Part shown: positions 45,158-56,600 of the stretch, one piece after another
Numbering within the stretch: position 1 is the first letter of the stretch
Layout of the letters: each line of letters opens with the position of its first letter
From: Carnegiea gigantea
Lineage: Eukaryota; Streptophyta; Magnoliopsida; Caryophyllales; Cactaceae
Assembly (NCBI GenBank): GCA_029747015.1
Contig: JAKOGI010000109.1
Span: forward strand, 496,001-560,000
Direction: 5' to 3'
DNA: 64,000 bases
Program-made: the position numbers and the translations under genes
Notes under the pieces: generated by a model
The model's input: only the letters and a program-made list of their open reading frames with translations
Databases searched by the model: none
What the model was told of the DNA's origin: nothing

Positions 45158-45231
45158 TGGCCCATCCAGGTCTCGAACCTGCGACCTTCGCGTTATTAGC
45201 ACGACGCTCTAACCAACTGAGCTAATAGGCC
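45158..45231 (-). tRNA. tRNA-Ile (anticodon AAT)
   Basis: The minus strand reads GGCCTATTAGCTCAGTTGG to CCTGGATGGGCCA, 74 nt. The acceptor stem GGCCTAT pairs with ATGGGCC apart from wobble, the anticodon loop is CTAATAA, and the B box GGTTCGAGACC and A box TAGCTCAGTTGG are intact. No CCA is encoded beyond the discriminator, as in nuclear genes. A T5 run directly downstream on the minus strand is the Pol III terminator. Confidence 0.96.
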
Positions 45232-45411
45232 ATGCGGCTGCAACCCCATTGTGTTAAATTAAATGCTAAACCACATGGAGAATATGCATGCCGGCACATC
45301 TGTAGCTCACTGGAGCTCACATTTAAGGAACTATACGTTAATTTTTAGATACCTCCAAATTCCTGAGATTAATTTTTTAAATCTTGAGTTATTTGAATTA
45401 ATTTTCAAGAA

Positions 45412-45686
45412 CCTATTCTTTTTGTTAGGAAGTAGGGATTGGTGACTAAGTAAAGTTAGTTAAAATTGCTATTTTTTCATTAAAGTTGATAGAAGTGAGT
45501 TGAAGTTTTTTTTTTTTTTTTTTTGGGTTATGATATTTAGAAGTTGGTTGAAATTTTTAAGGAGATGGTTCAAGTTGGTTGAAGTTGAAATTCTTTTTGT
45601 CAAAATTATTAGAACTAGGTTAAAATGGGTTGAAATTAATTGAAGTTGGTAAAATGAGATTTACCAACAAAAATAACAAACCCTAA
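45412..45686. mobile_element. Relative of the nested Tourist-like element
   Basis: The left end CCTATTCTTTTTGTTAGG, body units TTGAAGTGGGTT/TGGTTGAA and the right end TTTACCAACAAAAATAACAA mirror the element at 5247-5634. Boundaries are approximate and no target duplication is certain. Confidence 0.5.
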
Positions 45687-45829
45687 GTATCCTCGCCTAT
45701 AAATTCATTACAATTTAGTCCTGAATTTAATATAATACCCTTACTATTCTCCTTTTTGTTATTTTCTTTTTATAAAAGAGTGAAAAACCGTCTCTTTCAC
45801 CATTACATCTAACATCTCTTTGTGGATAG

Positions 45830-46269
45830 TAAGGGTGGATAATGAATTGGGTCAAATCAGATTAGGGTAAATCTGTTTACAAAGTGGGTCGGATCGGTCA
45901 TGCCGGTCTGTTAACGATTCGAGTCGGTCAGGCCTTACATGTAAATAAATAGGTGGGGTTGGGTCGGTGAATTGGCCTGCTTTTAGCCCATTTTAAAATA
46001 GAACAAACTTAGACCCAAAAAACTATGTATAATAATTATTATTATGTATAAAGTATTGGTAATAAGCTTAATTAATTGTAGCATGTTGAAAAAGTAACGG
46101 ATTACTAAACAAGTTGTTAATGGGTCAACCTGATCTGACCCGTCAATATGATTTAATGGGTTAGCGCACCATTGATCGGGTCCATTATTAACCCGATCAT
46201 TTATTGACCCTATTTTAAACGATTCAACCCGCTTGACCAAATAGTTGTCCGGCCCGTTGCCCACCCCTA
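45830..46269. mobile_element. hAT-type MITE
   Basis: Ends TAAGGGTGGATAATG and (reverse complement of the right end) TAGGGGTGGGCAACGGG. Flanking octamers GTGGATAG (45822-45829) and GTGGGCAG (46270-46277) are the target duplication with two mismatches. It has no coding capacity; the body is rich in GGGTC/GACCC motifs. Confidence 0.7.
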
Positions 46270-46277
46270 GTGGGCAG

Positions 46278-46682
46278 TAGTTGGGTGAGTGGAGAGCGGT
46301 GCTAATAGTGAAAAGAGAGGTTTTGAGGTTTTTTTCAAAAGGAACGGAAAAAAATTCGAGAACAAGAATTATAAGGGTGTTATAGTGATTTCAAGGTAAA
46401 AGTGATAGTTACAAAATAATTCAACTAATTCAAGTCTAAAAAATTAATGTCTATAATCTCAGGTACCTAATCAACTAATTCAAGTCTAAAAAATTAATGT
46501 CTATGACCTTGGGTACCCAAATATCAACAGCTTCACTTTAAGCCATCAAGGCAAGTAGGGCAACAAATATACCAGTCTCCCAATGCATGATATCTCGTGT
46601 CATTCTTTGCAGATACACGAATGGGTGAAAATAGAAGAGTTTTATGGAATTAAAAAAGAGATGATGTCTAGATACCATATTA
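46278..46682. other. Spacer with a short tandem repeat
   Basis: A 60-bp unit (CAACTAATTCAAGTCTAAAA and onward) occurs twice near 46419 and 46470. Nothing else is recognised. Confidence 0.5.
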
Positions 46683-46687
46683 CAAGG

Positions 46688-49371
46688 TGTTAGGATTAAT
46701 ATCAAAGTAACAGTATAGCGGAAGCAATAGGATGAATTAGAAATTCAGAAATCAAGTGAATAACAGAAAACAGAAATAAGAAGACAAGGGGTTTAACGTG
46801 AAAAACCCAAATCGGGAAAAAACCACGGACAGCTACAGCACCAGAACAACTCACTATGAGCAGGAAGAATTCAACACGATCACAATCACCACAGTGATTT
46901 GATCTAAGAGCAGAATTACAACCTCTCTATTGTAATCTCTCACAAAGTACTTCTACCTCTCAATGTATGTATGAGTACTGGAGATCAAGAGTTTTTTAGA
47001 TCCTAGACTTGACCCCCTTTATATAGGGTCTAAACAGTAGGGGTTTTCCCTTTAAAGTAGAACCCTAGCCGTCAGGAGGAATCCCCCTCGGAGACAGAAA
47101 CCCTAGCCGCCATCCGAAAGAGGCGGCGAAAAGACACGTGGCACGACCGTGCCGCGTGGCACGGCACCCCCGTGCCAATTTTCTGCCCCTCTCGGCTTGG
47201 TGCTCCTTCGTCGTGGCACGCCCGTGTTCGCGCAGCGTCGTCCCACCGTGCCGGGACTCGAATTTTGGGCCATAAAACCCAATAATCTCCACCTTGGACC
47301 AAAATCTCCAATCTTTAACTTTTCGTTGCCGTCGTCTCACCCCTAGGGGTGATGCCCCCTATGGGGCTATGCCCCGCAGGGCCCTCAAATACTGCGAATG
47401 CCAACTAAGTCCAAATAATGCTTGAACTTAGCTCTGGGAGATGACTTATATGAACTTTCCTTCATATAACCTGTCACAGTAGATGCCTGCAAGACATAGA
47501 GGCCTCCTTGCCTCAAACCCTTTCAGCAGAATCCTACTGCCCTTTGAGACCTTCAGAACTCCACCTTCAGCTGAATATTTGCACCCTTTGGATTCAAGGG
47601 TGCCCAACGAGATGAGGTTACGCTTCAAGTCAGGAACGTGACGAACATTCGATAATGTCCTGACAACACCATCATGAGTCTTGATTTTAACAGTACCAAT
47701 TCCAGTTACATTACATTGGGCATTATTGCCCATGTGAACAACAGTTGAGTCAACTGGATCATATGTTGAAAACCAATCCTTGTGAGGACACATATGATAG
47801 GTACACCCAGAATCAAGAATCCAATCAGAATCGCTCCCCCCTTCAGTAGAGGTAGCAAACAGAACGTCACCATCAGAATCAGATTCAGCAAACGAAGTTT
47901 CAGCAGGCTCCCGAGAATTATCTTCCTCTTTCTCCTTCTTCTTTTGCAGTTTCCAGCAGTTAGCAATAATATGACCCAATTTACCACAGTAATTGCAGGT
48001 CTTACCAGCATGAGGATTTTTAGACTTAGAACGGTTCTTACTCCTATTACCGTTCCCCTTTTCAGTTGTTGTACCCCTTACTGCTAATCCTTCAGCAGAA
48101 TCAGCATGAATGTCAAGATCAAACTTCTCCTTAGACAACAAGTTTGACTTAACATCCTCAAACGATATAGTATTAGAATTACTATATAGCATAATCTCCT
48201 TAAAGTGTTTATAAGAGGGGGGTAACGACACAACAAGCAAAATAGCCTTATCCTCATCCTCAACTTTCACATCTGGACTCTCCAAATCTACTAGAATGGA
48301 ATTAAATTCATTCAAGTGTTTTTGGATAGGAGTACCTTCAGCCATACGAAAGGTGTACAACCTTTCCTTTAAACGGATCTTGTTGGCGAGACTCTTCGTC
48401 ATGTAGAGTTCCTCCAGCCGAGCCCAAAGATCCACCGCAGTTGTCTTATCTAGCACCTCTCGCAGAACATGTGGTGCCAAGCACAACTGTATGGCTGAAA
48501 CCGCTTTCAGCTCCAGTTCCTCCCATTCGTCCTCCGTCAACGACCCACGTCTCTTCTTTACATCTTCAACCCACTGTTCTTCTGTCATCTTCTCAGGTTT
48601 TACGTGAGGTCCCTTCAGAACCTTCCACAACCCGTGCTGAATGAGAACTGCTCTCATCTGCACCTTCCAGAGATTAAAACTAATCTCCCCATCGAATTTC
48701 TGAATATCTACCTTCATGATAGAAGACATCCTATAACCAAAGCTCTGATACCACTTGTTAGGATTAATATCAAAGTAACAGTATAGCGGAAGCAATAGGA
48801 TGAATTAGAAATTCAGAAATCAAGTGAATAACAGAAAACAGAAATAAGAAGACAAGAGATTTAACGTGGAAAACCCAAATCGGAAAAAAACCACGGACGG
48901 CGACAGCACCAGAACAATTCACTATGAGCAGGAAGAATACAACACGATCACAATCACCACAGTGATTTGATCTAAGAGCAGAATTACAACCTCTCTATTG
49001 TAATCTCTCACAAAGTACTTCTACCTCTCAATGTATGTATGAGTACTGGAGATCAGGAGTTTTTTAGATCCTAGGCTTGACCCCCTTTATATAGGGTCTA
49101 AACAGTAGGGGTTTTCCCTTTAAAGTAGAACCCTAGCGCATCAGGAGGAATCCCCCTCGGAGACAGAAACCCTAGCCGCCATCCGAAAGAGGCGGCGAAA
49201 AGACACGTGGCACGACCGTGCCACGTGGCACGGTCACCCAGTGCCACATGGCACGGCCGTGCCAATTTTATGCCCCTCTCGGCTTTGTGCTCCTTCGTCG
49301 TGGCACGCCCGTGTTCGCGCAGCGTCGTCCCACCGTGTCGGGACTCGAATTTTGGGCCATAAAACCCAACA
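46688..49371 (-). mobile_element. Copia-type LTR retrotransposon with gag only
   Basis: The 3' LTR (46688-47284) and 5' LTR (48756-49371) are about 600 bp and highly similar, both bounded by TG...CA. On the minus strand the primer site TGGTATCAGAGCT follows two bases after the 5' LTR (plus 48741-48753), and a purine-rich tract (AAGGTGGAGAT) precedes the 3' LTR. The 1.47-kb internal region encodes gag plus the start of protease and the pre-integrase region; integrase, RT and RNase H are missing. It is a non-autonomous derivative. The outer flank CAAGG (46683-46687) matches the base after the neighbouring TRIM, not after its own LTR. Confidence 0.9.
47446..48729 (-). CDS. Copia gag-protease protein, retained open frame
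   Basis: The open frame extends upstream to 48795, into the LTR, but the likely start is MSSIMKVDIQKFDG at 48729. The product is about 427 residues. It begins with the Copia gag domain (FNLWKVQMRAVL, LWARLEELYM, then the TIQKHLNEF-type block), has a CCHC knuckle CNYCGKLGHIIANC and a charged linker. A retropepsin-like part follows, with WILDSGCTYHMCP (DSG active site), and the GAG-pre-integrase segment LEARRPLC-like end. The frame is intact, so the element may supply particles, or use them from relatives. It stops just before the purine tract. Confidence 0.85.
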   Translation of the reverse strand: MSSIMKVDIQKFDGEISFNLWKVQMRAVLIQHGLWKVLKGPHVKPEKMTEEQWVEDVKKRRGSLTEDEWEELELKAVSAIQLCLAPHVLREVLDKTTAVDLWARLEELYMTKSLANKIRLKERLYTFRMAEGTPIQKHLNEFNSILVDLESPDVKVEDEDKAILLVVSLPPSYKHFKEIMLYSNSNTISFEDVKSNLLSKEKFDLDIHADSAEGLAVRGTTTEKGNGNRSKNRSKSKNPHAGKTCNYCGKLGHIIANCWKLQKKKEKEEDNSREPAETSFAESDSDGDVLFATSTEGGSDSDWILDSGCTYHMCPHKDWFSTYDPVDSTVVHMGNNAQCNVTGIGTVKIKTHDGVVRTLSNVRHVPDLKRNLISLGTLESKGCKYSAEGGVLKVSKGSRILLKGFEARRPLCLAGIYCDRLYEGKFI

Positions 49372-49376
49372 ATCAT
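49372..49376. other. 5-bp junction between Copia and TRIM
   Basis: ATCAT lies between the outer end of the Copia 5' LTR (CCCAACA) and the first base of the TRIM LTR (TGTTGGG). CCCAACAATCATTGTTGGG is a perfect 9+1+9 palindrome because both LTRs begin TGTTGGG in opposite directions. Confidence 0.8.
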
Positions 49377-49966
49377 TGTTGGGAACGTCACACATGAGTA
49401 AAGAAGTCCCACATCGGGAGTTTGAGAAGAAGTGTCATGGTATATAAGTCAAGTGGGCTACTCCTCCTATTGCCAATTGGTTTTAGGATGGAACCTCACT
49501 TGGGGTTGTTGCCATGGACCTTGGTTGAAGTGAGCTCCCTCATTGGATCTCCCCAACAAGTGGTATCAGAGCCGATGGTGCGTTCGGCTAGGCAACAAAA
49601 AGGTGTGGCATGGTGGACCCCATGGACGAGCTTGGTGAAATGACACGCAGGTGTTGATCGAGCAGTAATACGTGTGCTGTAGCGTGGCTCGATGGTGTGG
49701 ATAAGCTCTTGATGGGTGGCTTGACACCTTGGTAAAGGCTTCCGCTCAAGGGGGAGCTTGTGCACTCATGTGTGAGGGGGAGATTGTTGGGAACGTCACA
49801 CATGAGTAAAGAAGTCCCACATCGGGAGTTTGAGAAGAAGGGTCATGGTATATAAGTCAAGTGGGCTACTCCTCCTATTGCCAATTGGTTTTAGGATGAA
49901 ACCTCACTTGGGCTTGTTGCCATGGACCTTGGTTGAAGTGGGCTCCCTCCTTGGATCTCCCCAACA
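49377..49966 (+). mobile_element. TRIM (terminal-repeat retrotransposon in miniature)
   Basis: Two 182-bp terminal repeats (49377-49558 and 49785-49966, nearly identical, TG...CA) flank a 226-bp interior. The primer site TGGTATCAGAGCC starts 2 bases after the left repeat (49561-49573), and the purine tract TGTGAGGGGGAGAT ends at 49784. There is no coding capacity. The base following is CAAGG (49967-49971), identical to the base before the Copia element. Confidence 0.92.
49405..49447 (+). promoter_or_regulatory. snRNA-type USE + TATA inside the TRIM LTR (left)
   Basis: AGTCCCACATCG (49405-49416) is a perfect plant USE, and TATATAA starts at 49441. The 24-bp gap equals the Pol III U6 spacing. 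The same pair occurs in the right LTR (USE about 49813-49824, TATA about 49849). Confidence 0.7.
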
Positions 49967-49971
49967 CAAGG

Positions 49972-50654
49972 TACTTTTGAGGCTGTGCTCTGATTTGTAC
50001 ACATTATACTGTAGTCTTGAAAACATTGTCCAAGAAACTAACAATATTGACACTCTTTGGGTTTTCCCTCATTTCGCTCCAAGAACTCAACCCTTCTTCT
50101 TATTGCCCAGGACTGTAGTTCCAAATGCTCGGTATAATTGTTGTTCATAAAAGAAATGCCTTTGAGGTTCAACATAAAAACAACCGGTTAATTAAATTCA
50201 ATTTTAATTTTATTTAATGGTTCTTGCGATTCTAACTTTGGCATCCAACTGAAAGCCAAAAAAAAACTGCTTTGATGACAGATTAAATATGGGATCCACT
50301 TGAAACCCAAAGAAATTTAAAAAATAAAAAAAAAGTACTCTCATTCCAAAGAATTGGTTGCAACATTTTGCAGATTTACATAACGCAGGTTTATTACATC
50401 ACACTTTACATTCAGCTGAACAAACATTTCACCACACAGTTTATATAGTACAGTTCACTTATTCAAAACATGTGTACTCAACCAAAACCACATACAAAAC
50501 TGGTGTTCTGTATTTCTGTAATTTCTCTTTTCCACTCCTCTCTTCTACCAATATGAGTATGAGCCAGCAGCAGATGTCAATGACACTGGATGAGACTTGC
50601 GGAAAATATATGGTTCAATGAAAGAAATCGCTACTGCTCCGACAAAATGGGAAT
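49972..50654. other. Spacer and probable 3' UTR of the TBC gene
   Basis: The last 250-300 bp before 50655 are likely 3' UTR of the minus-strand TBC gene. No other gene is seen. Confidence 0.45.
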
Positions 50655-53600
50655 TTATGATGGTTTCTGAGCCTGCAAAGGAAGGCAAAGAGCTCTGAAA
50701 TTGATTGCATAAGTATGAATTGAAAGAATTGACAAGAATGAAAATTTACCATTTTCAGAAACTTCTTCTGAATGTTCAATGCCTCATTGCACGCTTTTTT
50801 TGCATCTAGATTTCCTGTTACGTCATTCAGAATCTGTTCACATGAAGAAGAGATTATATACACACTGAAAACATAATTGAGGATGGCTAACACTGAAATC
50901 CACATGCCCTCATTCAAAAAGAAGAAGAAGAAGAGGATATAAATTCTTCGGCCACAGACTGAAGACCCGAAGAGAGGCACAGAGCCTGGCATAGACAAGT
51001 CATGAACCTAGACCTATGGTACCAACTCAGGGGACTTTAGCTCCTTTTGGATTCGCTACCGTGAGCATGGCTCTGAGAAAAAGCAGTAATACTCAAAAGG
51101 CAAATCCTAATGATGCCTTACTAGCTAAGGTAGCTGACACTGCAGAGAGAGAGGGAAGGGCAGAGAGACCTGTACAATATCATCAAGGCCTTTTGCTTCT
51201 TTCAAGATTTGTTTCTGCTTGTTCTCAAGGATGCTTGCAGCAAGAAAAACTGCCAATGCACCCTGGTAATTCTTGCATCCAGTTTTCACATTGTTCCTCT
51301 CAAATTTCCCATACTTCCTCAGCATTTTCTCACTCAGGTCAGCTGAGGTTGCATCTGCAGCACTGGTCTCATACAATAAGAACGTGTTGGGATTGTACTC
51401 CATGGCCCACATCAACTGCAACCAATCTTAATCACAAAGGTAAGCATTTTATCAGAGAAGAAACTAAGTCACTAACACGGGAAGCATACCAGCAAGATAA
51501 TTATGCAGGACTCTTGATGATCTTCCTTACCTCCCAGAGATACAATGCATCAACAAACGAGAACTCTCTTCTAAAAAGTACCATCAGCATGCGAAATGCA
51601 AATAAGTACTGCCCTCCGTCTAGTTCCTCTGCCAAACAAAGCAGTGCTAAGTTAAACAGCAGTTAACCCAATTATAATGCATTTTCACAGTTCAATTGTT
51701 GCCCTGATACTGCCTCTGCACATTGAAAGTTGAAACAAGAAACTCATCTTACCCTCACTCCAAAGACCCCCCCGGGGGGGGGGGGGTGTCGGGGAGGGGG
51801 CGCCCTCCTTTTTTCCTTTGAGGGGCTCAAGGATGAGGAGCTGTACTTCTCCCAAATAGTTGTTGAACTAAACTTGGAAAAAGATTCCAATTGAAAAGTT
51901 AATTAAAAGCCGCACCCTTCAAGCTGTTGTTTCCCAGCATTTTCCCATTTTATACCAACAAACCCGAGCACTCAAGCCAAGCAATGACTGCTATTTTTTT
52001 GGGGAGGGGGGGGTACTAATTTAAGAAGCACGGACACCGACACCGACACGCGACATAGATACGACACGGCACTGACACGTAGACACGTGATTTTTCAGAA
52101 ATGCAGGACACGACACGTAGTAGTTAGAAAATATTTATTCTATTACCTATGTGTTTGTAATTTGTTTTATGTCTTTATCATTGCAAGGGTCATGTTTGGA
52201 TGAGAACAATAGCAAATTGTTTACATTATATGCGGTCCACAACTATCAATAATATAGCCTAATTTCTTCATACTGTCAACATGTTTTGCATGTGTTTGAG
52301 AGTGTTCATAGAGTGTCCAAGAGTGTCAGTGTCCGATACGTGCCGGACACGGATACGTGAAGCCATGGAGAGTGTCCGTGCTTCTTAGGTACTAATCTAA
52401 AATCTTTATTACCAAAACCATAAAAAGTATCCTCTTTATGAAACCCCACAAGGCAAATCAGTTTGATCCAACCCTTAAGGTATTCATATGAAAAATTTAT
52501 CCATTTACTCTCCTATTTCTGCTTCCAGCCCCTCGAAACTAGAATGTCATTTTAATTATATGAATTCAATCAACCACCATGCCCGGTACATTTGTTTCCA
52601 TTGGTTCGAGAGTTCCGCAATTCCTCTCCCCCCAAAGAGACGGCATAGCAGAAACAGTAAGCATTTCCTCACAGATCCACCTTTGTAGGATATGATAGCC
52701 CTTCCTAGTGTTTCCAGATGGGTAAGACCAGTGAGCAACCTATATCAATTCATTAGTCCCTGAATGCGTTGCCCACTGCAGGGAAGGGGAAAAATATACA
52801 TGTTCCTTCCTCGGCTTTGAAGAGACAGCAAAGAACATCATTGACATATGACACCAATGTCATCCTCTCCTCAAGCTGTCTTCTGTATTAAGTCCACCAA
52901 GCGAGGCTCTCCATATGCTAAAGCATGTCTGAAAGATTAAATTTACACCAGATGGCATTTCCCATACGGTAGAGAGCTAAAGTACCTTGTAGCCAAGAGT
53001 ATCCACCTGAGATGCAGTATACTGCCATTTTGAGACACAATCCAAGTGAAGCCCCTATAACCGGCAGCAAACAGCAAATTCTGCTCTAAGGTTCAAGACT
53101 TCAAGATATTTTTCCACTACATGAATCATTACCATGCTAAGCATTCCAAATGCGATAGCTTCTAAGGTAGATCTCAGGCACCCATTTCATCCACAAACAA
53201 GTCTTCTCAGTCACTAAGGCATTGCAATCAGCTTTGGTCCATCACTAATGCATCAGTAAAACGATGGAGCAGAGTCAATTATACACCTTTCTTCATGTGC
53301 CAAGTTCCACTCTTTGAGGTACAAATGTCAATTTCTCTATTCTTGCTTCTTGTTTTTCTATGTTTTGATCCTAAGGTTTTTAGCTTGTCCTATATAAACC
53401 AACATTCACATATACATAACACATGAATTGCTGATTAATCCCAAGTTCCCTGCAGAATCTATGTTCAGTAGACAAACAGCAAAAAAGAACATACCAAGAT
53501 GTTGGTGTAATTTAGGATCAATAGCTTTGATAATTGCTGAAAGAGTACTCAGTCGAGATTGAACTCCCATTGAAGTTGCACTTGTCATGAAATTGTCCCT

Positions 53601-56600
53601 CTTTTTCCATGCACATGCACGAACCAAAAAGAAATGGCTATGGTGTTAGCTTAAGCACATATGAAGAATACCTTGACCCTGAACCTATAGGCTAAGTTGG
53701 TCTAACTTTTTAGCTTCTTCCTTCGGCATTCATTTGGAAATTTATTTGTCAAAATACTTCCTCCAATATCTTTCTTGATAAATCCTTAGTATCCTAGACA
53801 GCAATGTGAATGCAGGCAAATTTTCTGCCACAACATGATGCAATTATCTAGATAAATATTGATGGATAAACAATTGGCAAAGAATATAATTTTAGATAAA
53901 AACAGCACAAGAAACTCCAGAAAGGAATTCAGTAGTTTAAAGGCAAATGTGCACTTAGGGTAGAATTCTCTTGATGGCATTTTCAACACTATATTAAGAG
54001 AAGAGTTCCTAAGCAACAGTTTAAGGAACCTGCCAATGGAAGAAACCAGATGCTTTTGTTCTATACCCCTGCGCTTTCTGCCGTCAGCTCAACCCCCCCC
54101 CCCCCAAAAAAAAAACCCAAGAGAAAGGAAGAAAAAAAAGAGCAAAGAACAAAGGATCTTTGTCATCTAGAAACCAATATACTCCCTCCGTCACATTTCA
54201 TGTTATACACTCCCCTTTTTTGTATATCCCTGTTGAAGTCACAAAACGCAAAATAGGAACAGACAAAGCCCATAAATTAAAATTATGATGAACATGAAAG
54301 ATTTTATGCAGAAGTTACATTGTCAGATAATATGGCACAGCAAGAGTAGAAGAAAAAACTTTGAAATTTGCTGAAAATTAAAAACTCCTCCGCATTCCCC
54401 ACCATTCACCTCCTAATCATAAGATGTTCCCTAGCATATTAATCAATAGGGGCCACAAAGCATTCAAAGTGACCGTTCCATCTATCAAGAGAAGCACAGA
54501 AGAAAGACAATGCTTAAGCACTCAAATCCAAGGAGGAAAAAACAATCTGTGAATTTCTTGAAAGAAAAAACTGACAGAAGTAGATTCAAACCCAAAGAAT
54601 CAACAGAAGTATCAATCCTACTACACTCCATTGGCATATGAACTTACTCATACCGAGTTACATCTAGGGAGGACATTGATGTAGCAGATTTGGTTATAAA
54701 TTGAGCAGATTTGGATTTAGAGATTATTATTCAGGAATAAAAATCAACGTTAGACTCAAAGGATAGTCAAAGTAATAGGTTAGCTTCAAACAAGTGAATC
54801 AACCATCTTTTAGGATGAAGAACCAATTGACAAAGAAAAATCTAGTTTGGCTGTATACAATATGGACTCTGATCATAAGCTGTATTTGCTTGAGTCAAGG
54901 ATTTTATGGGATTACATAAAATGACTCTCTTATACTCCATTTTTGTTTGGCTATTTTTCTTTTTGGGATGTCCTAAATTTTTATCCACCTTGAATGTTCA
55001 ACTTCTAGAGGCATTTTGATGACATAAACATAATGGTTATATTGCTAAGAAAATAAGTTCTCCGTTGACTCATTGAGTATTCTTTTTTCAGACCCAGACC
55101 ACCGCTATTAAGAAGGATGATTGTCAGTGCCGCTTTGAACAATGAAACCATCAAAATTCAACAGCAATTCTGAGAAAATCACGTAAAAATCTCAGAGGAA
55201 AAGCTATGGTCTGAAACACGATCAAAACTTCAACTTGTATGCACGCGAATAGCATGCCGGAGAACGAACATTACTAAAGGTGAACTATATACCATTACTT
55301 ACCAATCTACGCATTGTACGCTCAAAGCACCAGTAGGCATCTGCTTCATTTTCAAGAAGTACAACCATTGGAGAACATATGTCACTCATCCCTGTAGAAA
55401 AAAAAGTAGTTGTTGTAGTAATAAATGTTATACCAAGTCGTATCATATCGCCTATTTGAAAACCATTCCTCCATTCATTTAAGAATGGCTACCATAGTTG
55501 GAAGACCATGCATACCAAGGAACGTAGTAAAATTCCATGACAATCTGAACCGGAGAACAATTTAGTAGATTAAGGCATTGATTAGGGAGAGCTGGTGTGC
55601 AGGGAACTTGTCCGCTAGTACCAAACATTCTCCTAACATAGAGGGTAGTCAATGTGAATCATCCAAAAACTGAAGGCGATCGCCGTGAAATGGAGGGAGC
55701 AGATATGGACATTCTGTGATGCAGAAATTTTTGCCAACACTTAAGTGCGTGCACACTAACTTATCTTCAATTATACTGAATCAACAGAAACCCTAAGGAA
55801 CCTAGGGAATAGTATTTGAAAAGGAGACCCCACAAGAAAGAAAAAAAGGAAAAAGCATTAGCTGGAGGCAGGGATAAGAATGTGGTGAAAAAGTGGGTGC
55901 ATGCCATGTGTTGGAGTGTGTTTATTGCAAGTTCATACCTTGAACATAACCAATGTCACTGTCCACCCAAGCATAAATGGAAAGCACATTCCAGAGTTTT
56001 GCCTGGTTACTTTCAGACTGATAAAAGACAAGTGCTTGATCCGTCCGCACAACATCCAATCCTACAGTAGGCATTGCATTAATAATCAACAAAAGCAACA
56101 GAAAGTAAAGAGCTTTTTTCCTGGTTTGAATTCAACAAAGTTATTGCAAAGCGATCTGAGAAAACCGAATACTGTTCTTATCATAATTGTTAGCAATGCA
56201 TTATTGCTGCTGCCACCACTACTATTACCACCATCCACTGGTATGATTACATTACTGTCTACCTATATGATGACCAGATCACCAGAGTGGTGATGGTGAG
56301 ACTATGATGACAGCAGATCACCAACTCGATTTTAATCTGTTCCATACCCATAAGCATTTCCACTGTACTAGCCTATGTAGATGAGATTGCAAAATATGCC
56401 ATGCCCCCTTAAACGACACAATAGTTTTGTTGGTTTTGTACTTTTAGCATGAAATGAAAGTTGAAGTCTCCACAACTAAGTGTAAGTAAAGAGGTCCACA
56501 TAAAACACTAAAACACTACTTCCTATGTCACCTAAAATCTATAGGGTTGAGAACAAGTCAAAACCATTTTTAGGGACAAAATTAATTATTTTGCAATCTC

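Noticed and set aside
47065..47346. Frames in the Copia LTRs (also 49098-49447)
   Set aside because: They lie in GC-rich LTR sequence, are duplicated only because the LTR is, and lack homology.
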